Assembly: GCA_018432235.1 (NCBI GenBank)
Contig: JAHDLO010000015.1
Coordinates: forward strand, 1 to 64,000
DNA length: 64,000 nt
Origin: Clostridiaceae bacterium
GTDB taxonomy: Bacteria; Bacillota; Clostridia; Peptostreptococcales; Natronincolaceae
Direction: 5' to 3'
Each line of letters starts with the position of its first letter. Position 1 is the stretch's first letter. Under the pieces are notes generated by a model that had not been told where the DNA came from, made no database searches, and saw nothing but the letters and a program-made list of their open reading frames with translations. This document shows, piece after piece, positions 53,420 through 63,748 of this stretch. The position numbers and the translations under genes are program-made.

Positions 53420-56400
53420 ATGATAAAAGTAAGGAATAAAAAAGCTTTATCAATATTTGTTATCGTTTGTCTGATAATGAATATATTCATGGTCACCACA
53501 CCGGCCTTTGCTGCTACCAGTGAGACCATTGTAGAATGGAATATACCAGCATTGCCGAGTTTACCTATACCTGCAACCGGCGGTAAGCTCATGTCAGACG
53601 CTACATTGACGGTTATACCAGAGAAAAGCTTAACCTATAGTGGGGGAGGCGTAAGTGCCGCAAATTGGTCTGTAGGCGATTGCTGGCAATTACAGCTATC
53701 CACTACAGGCTATACAGATATTGCTATTTCTGCGAGATTTCGTTCCTCTGGTACCGGGCCGAGGGATTTTAAGCTCCAGTACAGTACGGATAATGTAGAT
53801 TGGAATGATTTTGACAACAATACTTACCAGATTTTGGGTACAAGCATAAGCCAGCTTGTTTCAAATCTTTCGCTTCCTGCAGAGGCAGAGGATCAAGAGC
53901 ATCTTTATATCAGATTTGTTATGGTAACAAATATCTCATCTCGTGCCGGTACCGGCACTTATTCTGCCGAAGAAACAGTACAGGCAGGGGGAACAACCAC
54001 AATAAATAACATATCTGTTGTTGGTACTCCTGTACCGCAGGATACATCATTTCCTATCATCCATCATATACCTATTAGCTCAGCCATAGCAGGCGCTGAC
54101 ATAACCATTACGGCAGAGATACAAGATGAAACCACTGTCACGGCAGAAGTATACTATGGCACGACTGCTAACGGTACAAGCTTTACAGAGAAATTGGATA
54201 TGACAAATATCTCAGATAGTATTTATTCTGCTGATATATTAAATCCTTCGGTGGGGGAGCTATATTACTATATTGCTGCCACCAACAGCAGTGGCAACAC
54301 GGCGACAAATCCTACAGATATTACCAACTGTCATAAGATATTGGTTGCTTCTTCTGAAGACACAATGGGACCTGTCGTAACGGATATTACTCCCGCAAAT
54401 GATTCCTCTACGGGAAGCAACCTTCGACCGGTTATTAGTGCAAGCTACAGCGATTCCTTATCAGGTATAGACACCTCGTCTGTCCAATTATTTCTGGATG
54501 GCGTCGAGGTAACAGCAGCTGCAATCGTTGGTGCTGATGGTATTAGCTACACACCCTCCTTAGACCTGCTCAAGAAAAGCTATTTGGTAGAGCTAAGGGT
54601 GTCAGATACTGAAGGCAATGAAACTATTCAGACCTGGTCCTTCAGCGTGGGACAACAAAGCTATGTACCGGATGGCGAATTAGGGACTGCTGTCCAGTGG
54701 GCGCTGTCGAATCCCGGGGGCAATTTCACACAGCCAATATCGGCGACAGCTGGTGACTATAAAAGTATTTCGGGTCTTAGCGCCTGGTTTGGCTCCTTAA
54801 ATCCTAACCTGAACTTCAGTTCAGGCGGAGCCAACTGCAACGGATGGGATAATGGAGCCAATGTTAAATATTGGATGATACAAACATCTACCAAGGGTAT
54901 GGCAGACTTAAGTCTTTCTTGGCGAATGCGGTCCTCAGCTACGGGACCCAGTGATTTTAAGGTGCAATACAGCACCGATAGCCATAACTGGGTGGATATA
55001 CCGGCTCCGGCTATCAAGGTACCCAGTGCCGGAAGTATAATAGATGCAGCAAATCTTTTCACGAAAACCCTTCCTGCTGCAGCAGATAATAAGGAGACCT
55101 TGTACATCAGATGGCTGATGACCTCTAATGTATCGGCAGGTGGCGGTACCGTAGGTTCAGGCGGCACCCATCAGATTAACAACATAAGCCTCGAAGGCGC
55201 ATACTTAGTTGAAGAAAATCAAGTATATGCACCGACAGCAGATATGTCTGGAGCAGTTCCTTTAGGGACCACCATTACCTTCCAATCAAGGACTGCAGGG
55301 GCAACGATAAAGTACAACACCGATGGCGGATCAAGCTATGTTACAGCAGAAAATGGCGAGGTTGTCATGGATACCCTGCCTGTGACACTGTATGTCAAGG
55401 CTGTAAAAGACGATATGGAGGATAGTCGTGTTAAAGCCTATGCTTATACACAGGCAAAAATTGAAGCTGTAGGCTCCTCCCATCAAGCAGGCGCGATACC
55501 TACAAATAGTGTAATTGCGTTGACTGCTGTTCCTGCAGATGCCATCGTCACATATGTTTTGACCCATAAAGCAGGTACAGCTGAGGAAATTGTACTGCCT
55601 GAGGCAATCTATACAGGCCCTATTGCACTTTCTGAGGAGATGTTTCCTGTTAAGATTACCGCAAAGGCCTCAAAGGAGAATTATATTGACAGTGATGCTA
55701 TTAGCTTCACGTATACGGCAAAAAAAGCCACCGGTGGTGAGAAAAACTATTTTGGACAGCTTCACTCCCATACAACCAATTCAGATGGTGCAGGGACATT
55801 AACTGAAGCCTTTGCGTGGGCACGTGACAATGCAAAGCTGGATTTCTTTGCTGTAACTGACCACAGCAATTCCTTTGATACAGCACCAAAGGGCGATAAG
55901 GCCGGTACCTATAACCTTGGTGCCTATAATAGCGGTAATGAAAGATGGCGGAATGGTGTAAATGCGGCTTCTGCAGCGGCTGTTCCCGGAGAATATGTCA
56001 GCTTCTATGGCTTTGAAATGACATGGTCTGGTGGACCAGGCCATATCAATACCTTTGCCACAGAGGGCTTTGTCAGCAGAAACAATGATGAGCTCAACAG
56101 CAAGACGAATGATGCCGGTTTGAGGGCTTACTATGATTTGCTGAAGCTTCATCCAGAATCGATTTCGCAGTTTAACCATCCCGGAACCACCTTTGGAAAC
56201 TTTAGCGGATTTGCCTATTATGATCCCGTTATCGACCAGCGTATTACCTTGATTGAGGTAGGTAATGGTGAAGGGGCCATTGGAAGCGGCGGTTACTTCC
56301 CCTCTTACGAGCAATATGATATGGCGCTTGATAAAGGCTGGCACGTGGCTCCCACCAATAATCAGGACAATCATAAGGCATTGTGGGGCAATTCAAACAC

Positions 56401-58939
56401 TGCCCGTACCGTTATTTACACCAATGACTTTACGACAGAGGGCATTTACCAGGCGATGAGGGATATGCGTGTCTATGCAACTGAAGACGCCAACCTTGAT
56501 ATCGTATATACCCTCAATGGAGAACAGCTGGGCACCATTATAGATACAGTACCGACGACAGCAACCTTCAAGGTGGATGCAAAAAATATGGCGGGCAACA
56601 ACAAAGTCAAGTCCATCGCCATCATTACAAACGGAGGCGTTGAGGCATATAAGAAAAGCTACGGTACAACTGATGCAGCTCTGGATTATGTTATGACAGC
56701 ACCAAAGGCGGGCTACTACTATATTAAAGTAGTGCAGGAGGACGGACGTATTGCTGTGACTGCGCCGGTATGGCTGGGTCAAGCGGATAATGTGGGCATC
56801 AGTGAGGTTACAGCCAGTACCGCTACGCCTGTCACTACTGAAGCCATAACCTTAACGACAGAGGTATTTAATAATGAAAATAGCGCTGTGACGCTGAATT
56901 CTGTTCATTACCAGATAAAGGGTGGCGCAGTTATTGCAAACAATAGTCTTAATACCAGCATAGCAGCCTCCTCCTCTGTAAAGCACACCCAAAGCTTTAC
57001 CCCGACAGAGGCTAAAAAAATCACCATTATAGTCACGGTGAGCCTAAAAGTAAATGGTGAGGACAAAACCTATACCAAAGAAATTTCATTGGATATAAAG
57101 GATATTACGAAGCTGAAATTTATTGGTATCGATGCATCGCACCTTAATGAATATGTGGCTGGAAATTATAAGGACAGCATGAAAAATTTCAGTACCATTG
57201 CTATGCAATATGGACTACGCACTGTAACCTTGAACACCAGTCAGGAGTTCATTGCTGCAGCTGCAGACCCACGGTTCCAGATGTTCATTATTACTGCCCC
57301 CACCAGAAGACTGGATCCAGCCTCTGGCATAACACATAAGTACTACAGTGAAGAAGAGCTGGACGCCATTGCCGACTTCTCAAAACAGGGGAAGACAGTA
57401 ATTATTACCGGCTGGGGTGATTATTACGAGAGCTATTCTTATGTAGCACCGGGATTGGAAAACCATATGGCGGGACAGCAGAACAAGCTTTTGGCGTCAA
57501 TTGGTGCAACCCTCCGACTTGCTGATGATGAAGCAAAGGATGACGTAACCAACGGCGGTCAGCCTCAAAGACTATATCTTGATGAGTATAATGGTATGAG
57601 AAGCCCTCTGTTGGCAGGTATGCTGGCGGGACAAAAATTCAGTCAATATGGCGGTTCCACAGTGTATGCCATAAATCCAGATGGTATGCCAGCCACCGTA
57701 CTGCCGGTCAGTATCATACCAATTGTCAGTGGTCATAGCACAACCTATTCAAGTGATGATGACAGTGACGGCTATGGGTTTGCAGACCCTACTATCAAAA
57801 TTCCAAGATATGGTAACAGTCCTGACGCAGGACAGGGCATCGGCAGAGTACTGTTAACAGCCTCAGAAACGGTTGATCATGGCAATGGCATTACCTCTCA
57901 GGTCATTGTGTCCGGTGGTGCCTTTATGAGTGACTTTGAAATTAAAAATACAGCCATTGACAATCCGGCGGATGCCTACAGCAATGAAGTTATTGTACGG
58001 AACCTGCTGGCATCCATTGAGAACATCACCATTACCCCTATAGCCGATATAAAATCAGCAGCAGAGGGAACGGAGTTTACTATTGAGGGTATTGCCACCG
58101 TCAGCGTTTATGACGGAAGCAGCCCTAGCAATACAGGCTTCTTTGATTCCATCTATGTTCAGGATAGCACAGGCGGCATCAACCTCTTTCCGGTTGCCGA
58201 TGGGGTGCAGGCAGGTCAGAGGATACGGGTAACCGGTGTTCTTAGCTCCTATCAGGGAGAAAAGCAGCTTGCTGTCAGCGGCATCAGAGTTTTAGATCAG
58301 GCGATTACACCAGTACAACCGGCAGTAGTTTCGACAAAAGATGCCATGTCACCAGCCAATACCGGCAAGCTCATTAAAACCAACGGTGTTGTAACTCGCA
58401 TAGTGGCTGAACCAAACGGAACAGTCAACGAAATTACTATAGACGACGGAACAGGACCCTGCATTGTGTATATCAATGCGTATATAACTCCCGGCAAGGA
58501 CCTTTCCTTTGTAACGGTTGGCGCTAGGATATCCGTAGTAGGATTGGGCTCCATAGGGGAAAATTTTACCTCCACAACGGAATTCTTACCCCGTATCCGA
58601 GTCCGTGACAGAGGTGAAATCCAGCTCCTCCAAGACACAGCAATGACTCTTTCAATTGGTACTGAAGGCATTGGTGGTGCAGGAAGGACACGTGTGATCA
58701 CCATCAGCGGAGCAGAGGCGGAGGACCTCGAAGGAAAATACCTTGTTGTTCAATTGACAGAAGGAACAGGGGTTAATGCCAAGGTTTCTGTGATGATGAT
58801 TTCTTCAATTAGTAAGGCTGTTACAGTATCCTATCAGAATGCAGGAACAACGGTTGAAGCCTGGCTAACCAGTGGTATGCCGGAGCTGACAAGTGAAGAC
58901 ATGGGTGTAATGATTTATGCCTATGCAGTAAAACAATAA
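53420..58939 (+). CDS. Large secreted PHP-domain (CehA/McbA-type) metallohydrolase
   Basis: 1839 residues from ATG 53420, with GGGAGAGGGAG upstream; ATG 53387 is in frame but would spoil the signal peptide. The signal (IFVIVCLIMNIFMVT, cleavage near PAFA) shows export. Two similar beta-rich modules are at about 30-200 and 420-600 (RFRSSGTGPRDFKLQYSTD and RMRSSATGPSDFKVQYSTD). A chitobiase-C-like repeat lies near 610-740. The PHP core (QLHSHTTNSDGAG, VTDHSN, later QFNHPG) lies near 775-1050 with metal-binding His. A GATase-like part is near 1230-1400, and an OB-fold pair near 1540-1740. It probably hydrolyses a phosphodiester or phosphate ester outside the cell. It pairs with the SLH protein downstream. 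Confidence 0.83.
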   Translation: MIKVRNKKALSIFVIVCLIMNIFMVTTPAFAATSETIVEWNIPALPSLPIPATGGKLMSDATLTVIPEKSLTYSGGGVSAANWSVGDCWQLQLSTTGYTDIAISARFRSSGTGPRDFKLQYSTDNVDWNDFDNNTYQILGTSISQLVSNLSLPAEAEDQEHLYIRFVMVTNISSRAGTGTYSAEETVQAGGTTTINNISVVGTPVPQDTSFPIIHHIPISSAIAGADITITAEIQDETTVTAEVYYGTTANGTSFTEKLDMTNISDSIYSADILNPSVGELYYYIAATNSSGNTATNPTDITNCHKILVASSEDTMGPVVTDITPANDSSTGSNLRPVISASYSDSLSGIDTSSVQLFLDGVEVTAAAIVGADGISYTPSLDLLKKSYLVELRVSDTEGNETIQTWSFSVGQQSYVPDGELGTAVQWALSNPGGNFTQPISATAGDYKSISGLSAWFGSLNPNLNFSSGGANCNGWDNGANVKYWMIQTSTKGMADLSLSWRMRSSATGPSDFKVQYSTDSHNWVDIPAPAIKVPSAGSIIDAANLFTKTLPAAADNKETLYIRWLMTSNVSAGGGTVGSGGTHQINNISLEGAYLVEENQVYAPTADMSGAVPLGTTITFQSRTAGATIKYNTDGGSSYVTAENGEVVMDTLPVTLYVKAVKDDMEDSRVKAYAYTQAKIEAVGSSHQAGAIPTNSVIALTAVPADAIVTYVLTHKAGTAEEIVLPEAIYTGPIALSEEMFPVKITAKASKENYIDSDAISFTYTAKKATGGEKNYFGQLHSHTTNSDGAGTLTEAFAWARDNAKLDFFAVTDHSNSFDTAPKGDKAGTYNLGAYNSGNERWRNGVNAASAAAVPGEYVSFYGFEMTWSGGPGHINTFATEGFVSRNNDELNSKTNDAGLRAYYDLLKLHPESISQFNHPGTTFGNFSGFAYYDPVIDQRITLIEVGNGEGAIGSGGYFPSYEQYDMALDKGWHVAPTNNQDNHKALWGNSNTARTVIYTNDFTTEGIYQAMRDMRVYATEDANLDIVYTLNGEQLGTIIDTVPTTATFKVDAKNMAGNNKVKSIAIITNGGVEAYKKSYGTTDAALDYVMTAPKAGYYYIKVVQEDGRIAVTAPVWLGQADNVGISEVTASTATPVTTEAITLTTEVFNNENSAVTLNSVHYQIKGGAVIANNSLNTSIAASSSVKHTQSFTPTEAKKITIIVTVSLKVNGEDKTYTKEISLDIKDITKLKFIGIDASHLNEYVAGNYKDSMKNFSTIAMQYGLRTVTLNTSQEFIAAAADPRFQMFIITAPTRRLDPASGITHKYYSEEELDAIADFSKQGKTVIITGWGDYYESYSYVAPGLENHMAGQQNKLLASIGATLRLADDEAKDDVTNGGQPQRLYLDEYNGMRSPLLAGMLAGQKFSQYGGSTVYAINPDGMPATVLPVSIIPIVSGHSTTYSSDDDSDGYGFADPTIKIPRYGNSPDAGQGIGRVLLTASETVDHGNGITSQVIVSGGAFMSDFEIKNTAIDNPADAYSNEVIVRNLLASIENITITPIADIKSAAEGTEFTIEGIATVSVYDGSSPSNTGFFDSIYVQDSTGGINLFPVADGVQAGQRIRVTGVLSSYQGEKQLAVSGIRVLDQAITPVQPAVVSTKDAMSPANTGKLIKTNGVVTRIVAEPNGTVNEITIDDGTGPCIVYINAYITPGKDLSFVTVGARISVVGLGSIGENFTSTTEFLPRIRVRDRGEIQLLQDTAMTLSIGTEGIGGAGRTRVITISGAEAEDLEGKYLVVQLTEGTGVNAKVSVMMISSISKAVTVSYQNAGTTVEAWLTSGMPELTSEDMGVMIYAYAVKQ

Positions 58940-58958
58940 TTTGGAGAGGAGAAAGGAC

Positions 58959-60815
58959 ATGAACAAGCGAATTATATCCATAGTAATTGCATTGTCTATG
59001 TGTCTTGTGCTGTTCCCTCTCCCGGCAGCGGCGACAGGTACAGCTGTGGCTGCTGCATATGCTGAAGGCATGGTGACGGTAAGTGGCACAGGGTTTACAA
59101 AGGGTGTGAGTTATACTGTCAGGATAGTCGATACCGAAAATTCCAGCGTTAAAGCCATGGGTCAGGTGTCAGCAGATGGCAGCGGAGGCATTTCAGCAGC
59201 CATCACAACAGGTGAACTGACAGTGCCGGCAAATTATAAGGTATATATCAATAATCCCGACGGTACAATTGCAGCATCAAGTGCCTCCCTAGGGCAAATA
59301 ACCAATGCAAAGGCCGTTACATTAAATAGAACAACGGCTACAATAGGGGTGCATGGCAGTATGACACTGATAGCAACAGTTCAGCCAAGCAATGCAACAA
59401 ATAAAAATGTCGTATGGACATCCAGTAATACAGCGATAGCAACAGTGACAAATGGGGTGGTGACAGGGGTAACGCCGGGGACAGCAGTGATCACCGTTAC
59501 AACGGTTGACGGTGGTTTTACCGCCACCTGCAGTATCACCATCATAGCAAACAATAGTGGAAATGATGATAGTGATAGGGATACCGATAATTCAAGTATA
59601 CCGTCGAAGCCAGCAACACCAACCCCTACGCCAACGCCTGTAGAATCCAGTAGCCCAGCAATCACAGGAAATCAAAGAGTGACAGTTGGGGTAGCCCCCA
59701 GCGCCATTAGGGTAACTCTAAGTAGTCATTCTGCAATGGTGACTGTAGAACCAGAAGCCATTGCTGCGGCCGCACAGGCTGCACAGCAGCAGGCAATAGG
59801 TACAAATGCAGTAGCGGTGATTGCAATTAGTCCTCAGCTGCAGGAGGATGTGAGGGAGGCAGTTGTACAACTGGCGGGATCTTCAATAGCCGGTCTGGCA
59901 CAAGGCAATGTAAGTCTGCAGATTAACACCAGAGGTGCTTCTATTCTGTTATCCCCAGAGGTGCTTGGCGGCCTCCCAGCAGTGGGAGACATCAATTTAA
60001 CCATAAAAAGTACTGATCCTAAAACAGAATTAGGGGCTTTGCCTAAGGGAATGACGCCAGTCGGCGGCGGAATTCAACTACAAATAGGACCTAGTACCAG
60101 TACGATTACGGGGAATATCAGCATCGAAATATTATTAGGCACCGATGTCAACAGAGACCTCGTCGGCTTGTATTACCTGGAGGAATCCACCGGAGAGCTG
60201 AAATTTATATCTGGCAGAATGCAGGGTGACATATTGCAGGGTGAGACGACATATCATAGCAAATACTTTGTGATGGTGTATAGTAAACAGTATAATGATA
60301 CTGTACCGAATTCATGGTATAGTAAATATGTTGATAGTATGACGGCCAAGCATATTATGATGGGTTATCAAGGTGATGTATTTAATGGGTCCCATGATAT
60401 GACTAGGGGCGAATTTGCAGCAGCCTTGGTCAGGGCATTAGATTTTAAACCAGTCACCTATGAAGGTAAGTTTGAGGATGTCAATGCAAAGGACTACTTT
60501 GCCGAAGCAATTCAGAGCTTGTACAACAGGGGAGTCATGACAGGTGATGGCAAAACCCTCTTCAGTCCTGAAACCGCTATTACCAGGGAAGAAATATTTG
60601 CGATAATCGGAAGGGTAATAGAAGTGAATACTGTGGATAGAGGAGAACTTAAGCATTTTACAGATGTAGGAGAGCTGTCAGAATGGTCTGTTGACGGAGC
60701 TGCCAAGGCTGTGGGTGAAAAAATCATTCTGGGAGACGGCGATAGACTAAATCCGACTTCAAGGCTTTCCAGGTATGAAGCCGCAGCGATTCTTTATAGA
60801 TTGTATAACCGCTAA
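58959..60815 (+). CDS. SLH-domain surface protein with Big_2 domain
   Basis: 618 residues from ATG 58959 behind GGAGAGGAGAAAGG. Signal peptide IISIVIALSMCLVLFPLPAAA; an Ig-like Big_2 domain near 105-190 (VVWTSSNTAIATVTNGVVTG); a PTPTPTP linker near 215; and three SLH motifs in the last 180 residues (NSWYSKYVDSMTAKHIMMG, KDYFAEAIQSLYNRGVMTG, WSVDGAAKAVGEKIILGDG). The SLH block anchors it to the wall polymer. It begins 19 bases after the PHP protein, so the two are co-expressed, and it may hold that unanchored enzyme at the surface. Confidence 0.88.
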   Translation: MNKRIISIVIALSMCLVLFPLPAAATGTAVAAAYAEGMVTVSGTGFTKGVSYTVRIVDTENSSVKAMGQVSADGSGGISAAITTGELTVPANYKVYINNPDGTIAASSASLGQITNAKAVTLNRTTATIGVHGSMTLIATVQPSNATNKNVVWTSSNTAIATVTNGVVTGVTPGTAVITVTTVDGGFTATCSITIIANNSGNDDSDRDTDNSSIPSKPATPTPTPTPVESSSPAITGNQRVTVGVAPSAIRVTLSSHSAMVTVEPEAIAAAAQAAQQQAIGTNAVAVIAISPQLQEDVREAVVQLAGSSIAGLAQGNVSLQINTRGASILLSPEVLGGLPAVGDINLTIKSTDPKTELGALPKGMTPVGGGIQLQIGPSTSTITGNISIEILLGTDVNRDLVGLYYLEESTGELKFISGRMQGDILQGETTYHSKYFVMVYSKQYNDTVPNSWYSKYVDSMTAKHIMMGYQGDVFNGSHDMTRGEFAAALVRALDFKPVTYEGKFEDVNAKDYFAEAIQSLYNRGVMTGDGKTLFSPETAITREEIFAIIGRVIEVNTVDRGELKHFTDVGELSEWSVDGAAKAVGEKIILGDGDRLNPTSRLSRYEAAAILYRLYNR

Positions 60816-60907
60816 TAGATGAAGGTGTGCTGAGAATAGGAGTATAACGGCACCATCGGCACAGATGACAGTCATCTTAAGAAAGAGATATTACCTTTTG
60901 GCATTGT

Positions 60908-60950
60908 TAATCAAGAGCGGGGGAAGGATTTCCCCCTTCTTGAAATTTTA
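60908..60950 (+). terminator. Rho-independent terminator
   Basis: TCAAGAGCGGGGGAA (60911-60925) pairs with TTCCCCCTTCTTGA (60929-60942), followed by AATTTTAG. It ends the PHP-SLH transcript. Confidence 0.75.
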
Positions 60951-61068
60951 GTAAATTGCTCAATGCATGTGATGTTCGGTATTTATCGTTGATGGTACAG
61001 GATGCATGCCTAACAAACTCGTCCAGAATACCGAAAATCGTAGAAAAATAAAGGAGTTGGTTATTATA

Positions 61069-62217
61069 TTGGAAAAATTTAAAAAGCTTGCGGTGGATGA
61101 AGGGCGTTGGCTGGTTATCCTAGTAGGAATCCTACTTTCTACTGTGGTCATCATCACTTCAGGATTTTTTTCTAGCCAGACTCCGGATCAGAACTATGAT
61201 GTTGTACACGGTAAAATCCTTTCTGTTAACAACCAGCAGCTTTCAGAAGACCCATATATTTCAGGTATACGAATAGGGCGGCAGTATCTCCAGGTGGAAA
61301 TGACAAGCGGTGAGTATAAGGGCAATGTATTTGAAGTACAGAACACCATGAGTCGATTTTTCAACTATTATGCTGAAGAAGGCATGGATATGCTTTTCAC
61401 TGTCAGAGTTGAAGAAGGTGGAGATTATCGGGTAGAAATGTACGGTTATAGTAGAGGGGGATTTGTGTACGGTCTGCTGGCACTATTTTTTGCAGTGTTG
61501 ATCGTAGTAGGCCGTAGAAAAGGATTTTATGCAGTTCTCTCCTTGACCTTTACCATTATTATAATTATTTTCTTTATGGTACCTAGAATTATTTCAGGCT
61601 TTAGTCCAATCCTGGCGGCTATTATAACAGCAGCCGTCACAACTGCCATCACGATCACTATGGTGAGTGGCATCAATGGGAAAAGTCTGGCGGCAGTAGC
61701 CGGTATTATGCTTGGTGTTGCTTCAGCTGGTGGCATCAGTATCGCGTCGGGACATATTGCTCATATTTCAGGACTCCAAACCTATCAGGCTGGCGAAATG
61801 ATCTATCTTTCTCAGGAAATGGGGATTCGTGTACCGGAGCTTTTGTTTGCAGGGATCATCATTGCATCGCTGGGGGCCGTGATGGACGTTGGGATTTCAA
61901 TATCCTCCTCCGTGTTCGAGGTGCATTCGGTTAACCGTAAACTTGGACTGGCTGACCTGTATAAAAGCGGCATGAATGTTGGTAGAGATGTTATGGGTAC
62001 GATGACCAACACCCTGATACTAGCCTTTGCAGGTAGCTCATTGAACACATTGATTATCATTGTCCTATACAGATTACCATATATTCGGCTGATTAACCTG
62101 GATCTCATCAGCGTGGAACTAATTCAGGGTATTTCCGGCAGCATTGGCATTATACTCACTGTGCCGACAACAGCTTTATGTGCCGCATTATTAGCTGTTA
62201 GAAAAAGGAAGGGATGA
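61069..62217 (+). CDS. YibE/F family membrane protein
   Basis: About 382 residues from TTG 61069 (AAAGGAG at 61050-61056); the upstream ATG 61006 is in frame without a ribosome site. One N-terminal membrane segment (LVILVGILLSTVVIITSGF), an extracellular beta-rich part of about 100 residues, and then about seven helices from 150 on. GAVMDVGISISSSVFEV and GMNVGRDVMGTMTNTLILAFAGSSL are the YibE/F family hallmarks. Function unknown; it belongs to conserved integral membrane proteins of Firmicutes. Its TGA overlaps the next start (ATGA). Confidence 0.85.
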   Translation: MEKFKKLAVDEGRWLVILVGILLSTVVIITSGFFSSQTPDQNYDVVHGKILSVNNQQLSEDPYISGIRIGRQYLQVEMTSGEYKGNVFEVQNTMSRFFNYYAEEGMDMLFTVRVEEGGDYRVEMYGYSRGGFVYGLLALFFAVLIVVGRRKGFYAVLSLTFTIIIIIFFMVPRIISGFSPILAAIITAAVTTAITITMVSGINGKSLAAVAGIMLGVASAGGISIASGHIAHISGLQTYQAGEMIYLSQEMGIRVPELLFAGIIIASLGAVMDVGISISSSVFEVHSVNRKLGLADLYKSGMNVGRDVMGTMTNTLILAFAGSSLNTLIIIVLYRLPYIRLINLDLISVELIQGISGSIGIILTVPTTALCAALLAVRKRKG

Positions 62218-62882
62218 TATGTATGGGGATTTTTTTAGATACACCAGAGGGTAAGCTACCAGAATGTGCTATTCTTACAGATGATCCTTTGCGGGTGGAA
62301 ATGTTTGTTGCCCATCATTTGGAGCAGGCAAAGCTTTATACCCGGCAGCGGGGCATGACCGGCTATATAGGAAGCTATAACGGGGTACCTGTGGTTGTTC
62401 AAGCGGTTGGATATGGCGGCGCATCTCTGGTTGCCTATTTACACCAGATGGTGTCACTGTACGGCATACGTACCGTTATCTATGCCGGGGAGTGTGTGTC
62501 ACGTGAGGCATCACTTTCACTAAGGGACCTGGTGGTGGCAGCCAAGGCCTATGCGGATGGAGGGTGCTTGTCGGCTGATGCAGGACTTTTGAAAAATGCA
62601 GCCCTTGCAGCTAGGCGATGTTCATTAGCTGTGAGAACCAATATGGTACACACTGACGACCGCTACGGAACAAAGGATTTGGAAGACTGTTGCCTGAGGG
62701 CCTGTATTGTTGATTTTGCCACCTATGATCTGTATGACTATGCCAATCAGCATGGGATTTCGGCACTTTCGCTTTTAACAGTATCACAGCGAGATGGAGA
62801 ATGTATAGATCCAGCAGAGCGCCAAAGTCGATTTCATGGATTGGCACAATTGGCTTTTGAAACAGTGGCATTAGGTAAGTAG
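62214..62882 (+). CDS. Nucleoside phosphorylase-family protein (DeoD/Udp type)
   Basis: 222 residues. ATG 62214 overlaps the YibE/F stop by four bases; ATG 62223 is an alternative. AILTDDPLRVEMFVAHH matches the G/TDP.R phosphate-binding start of hexameric purine or uridine phosphorylases. YIGSYNGVPVVVQAVGYGGAS corresponds to GxGMG(x)PS (read GYGGAS here), and LRDLVVAAKAYADGG follows. The canonical late SD/SDH motif is not obvious, and EMEG-type substrate residues appear replaced, so the substrate is uncertain. Cytoplasmic, translationally coupled with a membrane protein, an unusual pairing. Confidence 0.78.
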   Translation: MICMGIFLDTPEGKLPECAILTDDPLRVEMFVAHHLEQAKLYTRQRGMTGYIGSYNGVPVVVQAVGYGGASLVAYLHQMVSLYGIRTVIYAGECVSREASLSLRDLVVAAKAYADGGCLSADAGLLKNAALAARRCSLAVRTNMVHTDDRYGTKDLEDCCLRACIVDFATYDLYDYANQHGISALSLLTVSQRDGECIDPAERQSRFHGLAQLAFETVALGK

Positions 62883-62978
62883 CTGTGGCATAATTAAAAT
62901 CAGTATTAAAGGTTAGAAGAAATCCTTCATAATAGTAACATAACGATAACAGCAGCAAAAATTGAGAGGAGCATCCCG

Positions 62979-63473
62979 ATGCATTCAGCAGATTATTTTA
63001 TTAAAGGCTTAAACATGACACCGCATCCAGAAGGCGGCTTTTATAAAGAGGTTTACACTTCGGAAGAAAATATAACATCAAAGGACTTAAGCGTTGCCTT
63101 TGAAGGCACACGTAAGCTTTGGACCAGTATCTATTTTTTGCTGCGGGACGGGGAGGTTTCTAAATTTCACAGGCTAAAATCTGACGAAATGTGGTATTAC
63201 CACTCAGGGGCACCCCTAACCATCTATATGATTAGTCCGGAGGGCGAGCTACATACCGAAGAACTGGGGCTTGATATCGAAAAAGGTGAAAGGCCTCAGG
63301 TTTTAGTACCAAAGGACTATGTTTTTGGCTCTGCCATGAACAGTGAGGGGTATGCATTAGTAGGCTGTATGGTATCTCCAGGCTTTGATTTTAGAGACTT
63401 TGAGTTATTTCAAAGGGATGAACTAATGCAAAAATATCCTCAACATCAGCTGGTAATTCATAAGCTGACCTAA
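62979..63473 (+). CDS. DUF985 cupin protein
   Basis: 164 residues, ATG 62979 behind GAGAGGAGC. The family opening MTPHPEGGFYKEVY, the FLLRDGEVSKFHRLKSDEMWYYHSG metal-site segment with its His/Glu and a second His, and GFDFRDFELFQRDEL near the end identify the DUF985 (cupin_5) group. Its function is unsettled; members are small sugar-isomerase-like cupins. It is separated from the preceding gene by 96 bases and followed by a terminator. Confidence 0.9.
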   Translation: MHSADYFIKGLNMTPHPEGGFYKEVYTSEENITSKDLSVAFEGTRKLWTSIYFLLRDGEVSKFHRLKSDEMWYYHSGAPLTIYMISPEGELHTEELGLDIEKGERPQVLVPKDYVFGSAMNSEGYALVGCMVSPGFDFRDFELFQRDELMQKYPQHQLVIHKLT

Positions 63474-63519
63474 AGGTTTGATAAAATACCACAGTGCAGC
63501 TGTGAATGTAGCAGGATAA

Positions 63520-63550
63520 ATGCCTGGGAGATACTTTCCGGGCTTTTTAC
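63520..63550 (+). terminator. Rho-independent terminator
   Basis: GCCTGGGA and TTTCCGGGC form a stem around a four-to-six-base loop, followed by TTTTT. Confidence 0.65.
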
Positions 63551-63628
63551 ATGTCAGTAAATGAATTGAAAAAAGGTCCTAGAGGCTTAATTAGAAATTT
63601 TTATGACATTAGGAAAAAGATATATGGA

Positions 63629-63657
63629 TTGACACAAAATGTAGTGCGTGATAACAT
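63629..63657 (+). promoter_or_regulatory. nrdD promoter with NrdR-box-like motif
   Basis: TTGACA (63629-63634), 17 bases, TAACAT (63652-63657). ACACAAAATGTAGTGC (63632-63647) overlaps the promoter and resembles an NrdR box; a second, weaker match starts at 63654. Confidence 0.5.
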
Positions 63658-63748
63658 CTATATATGCAACATATGGTAGTTAGCTCTGCTGATTTGATTC
63701 AAAATTATGAATTGCATTAATTTTTATACATAAGGAGGATACATAATA

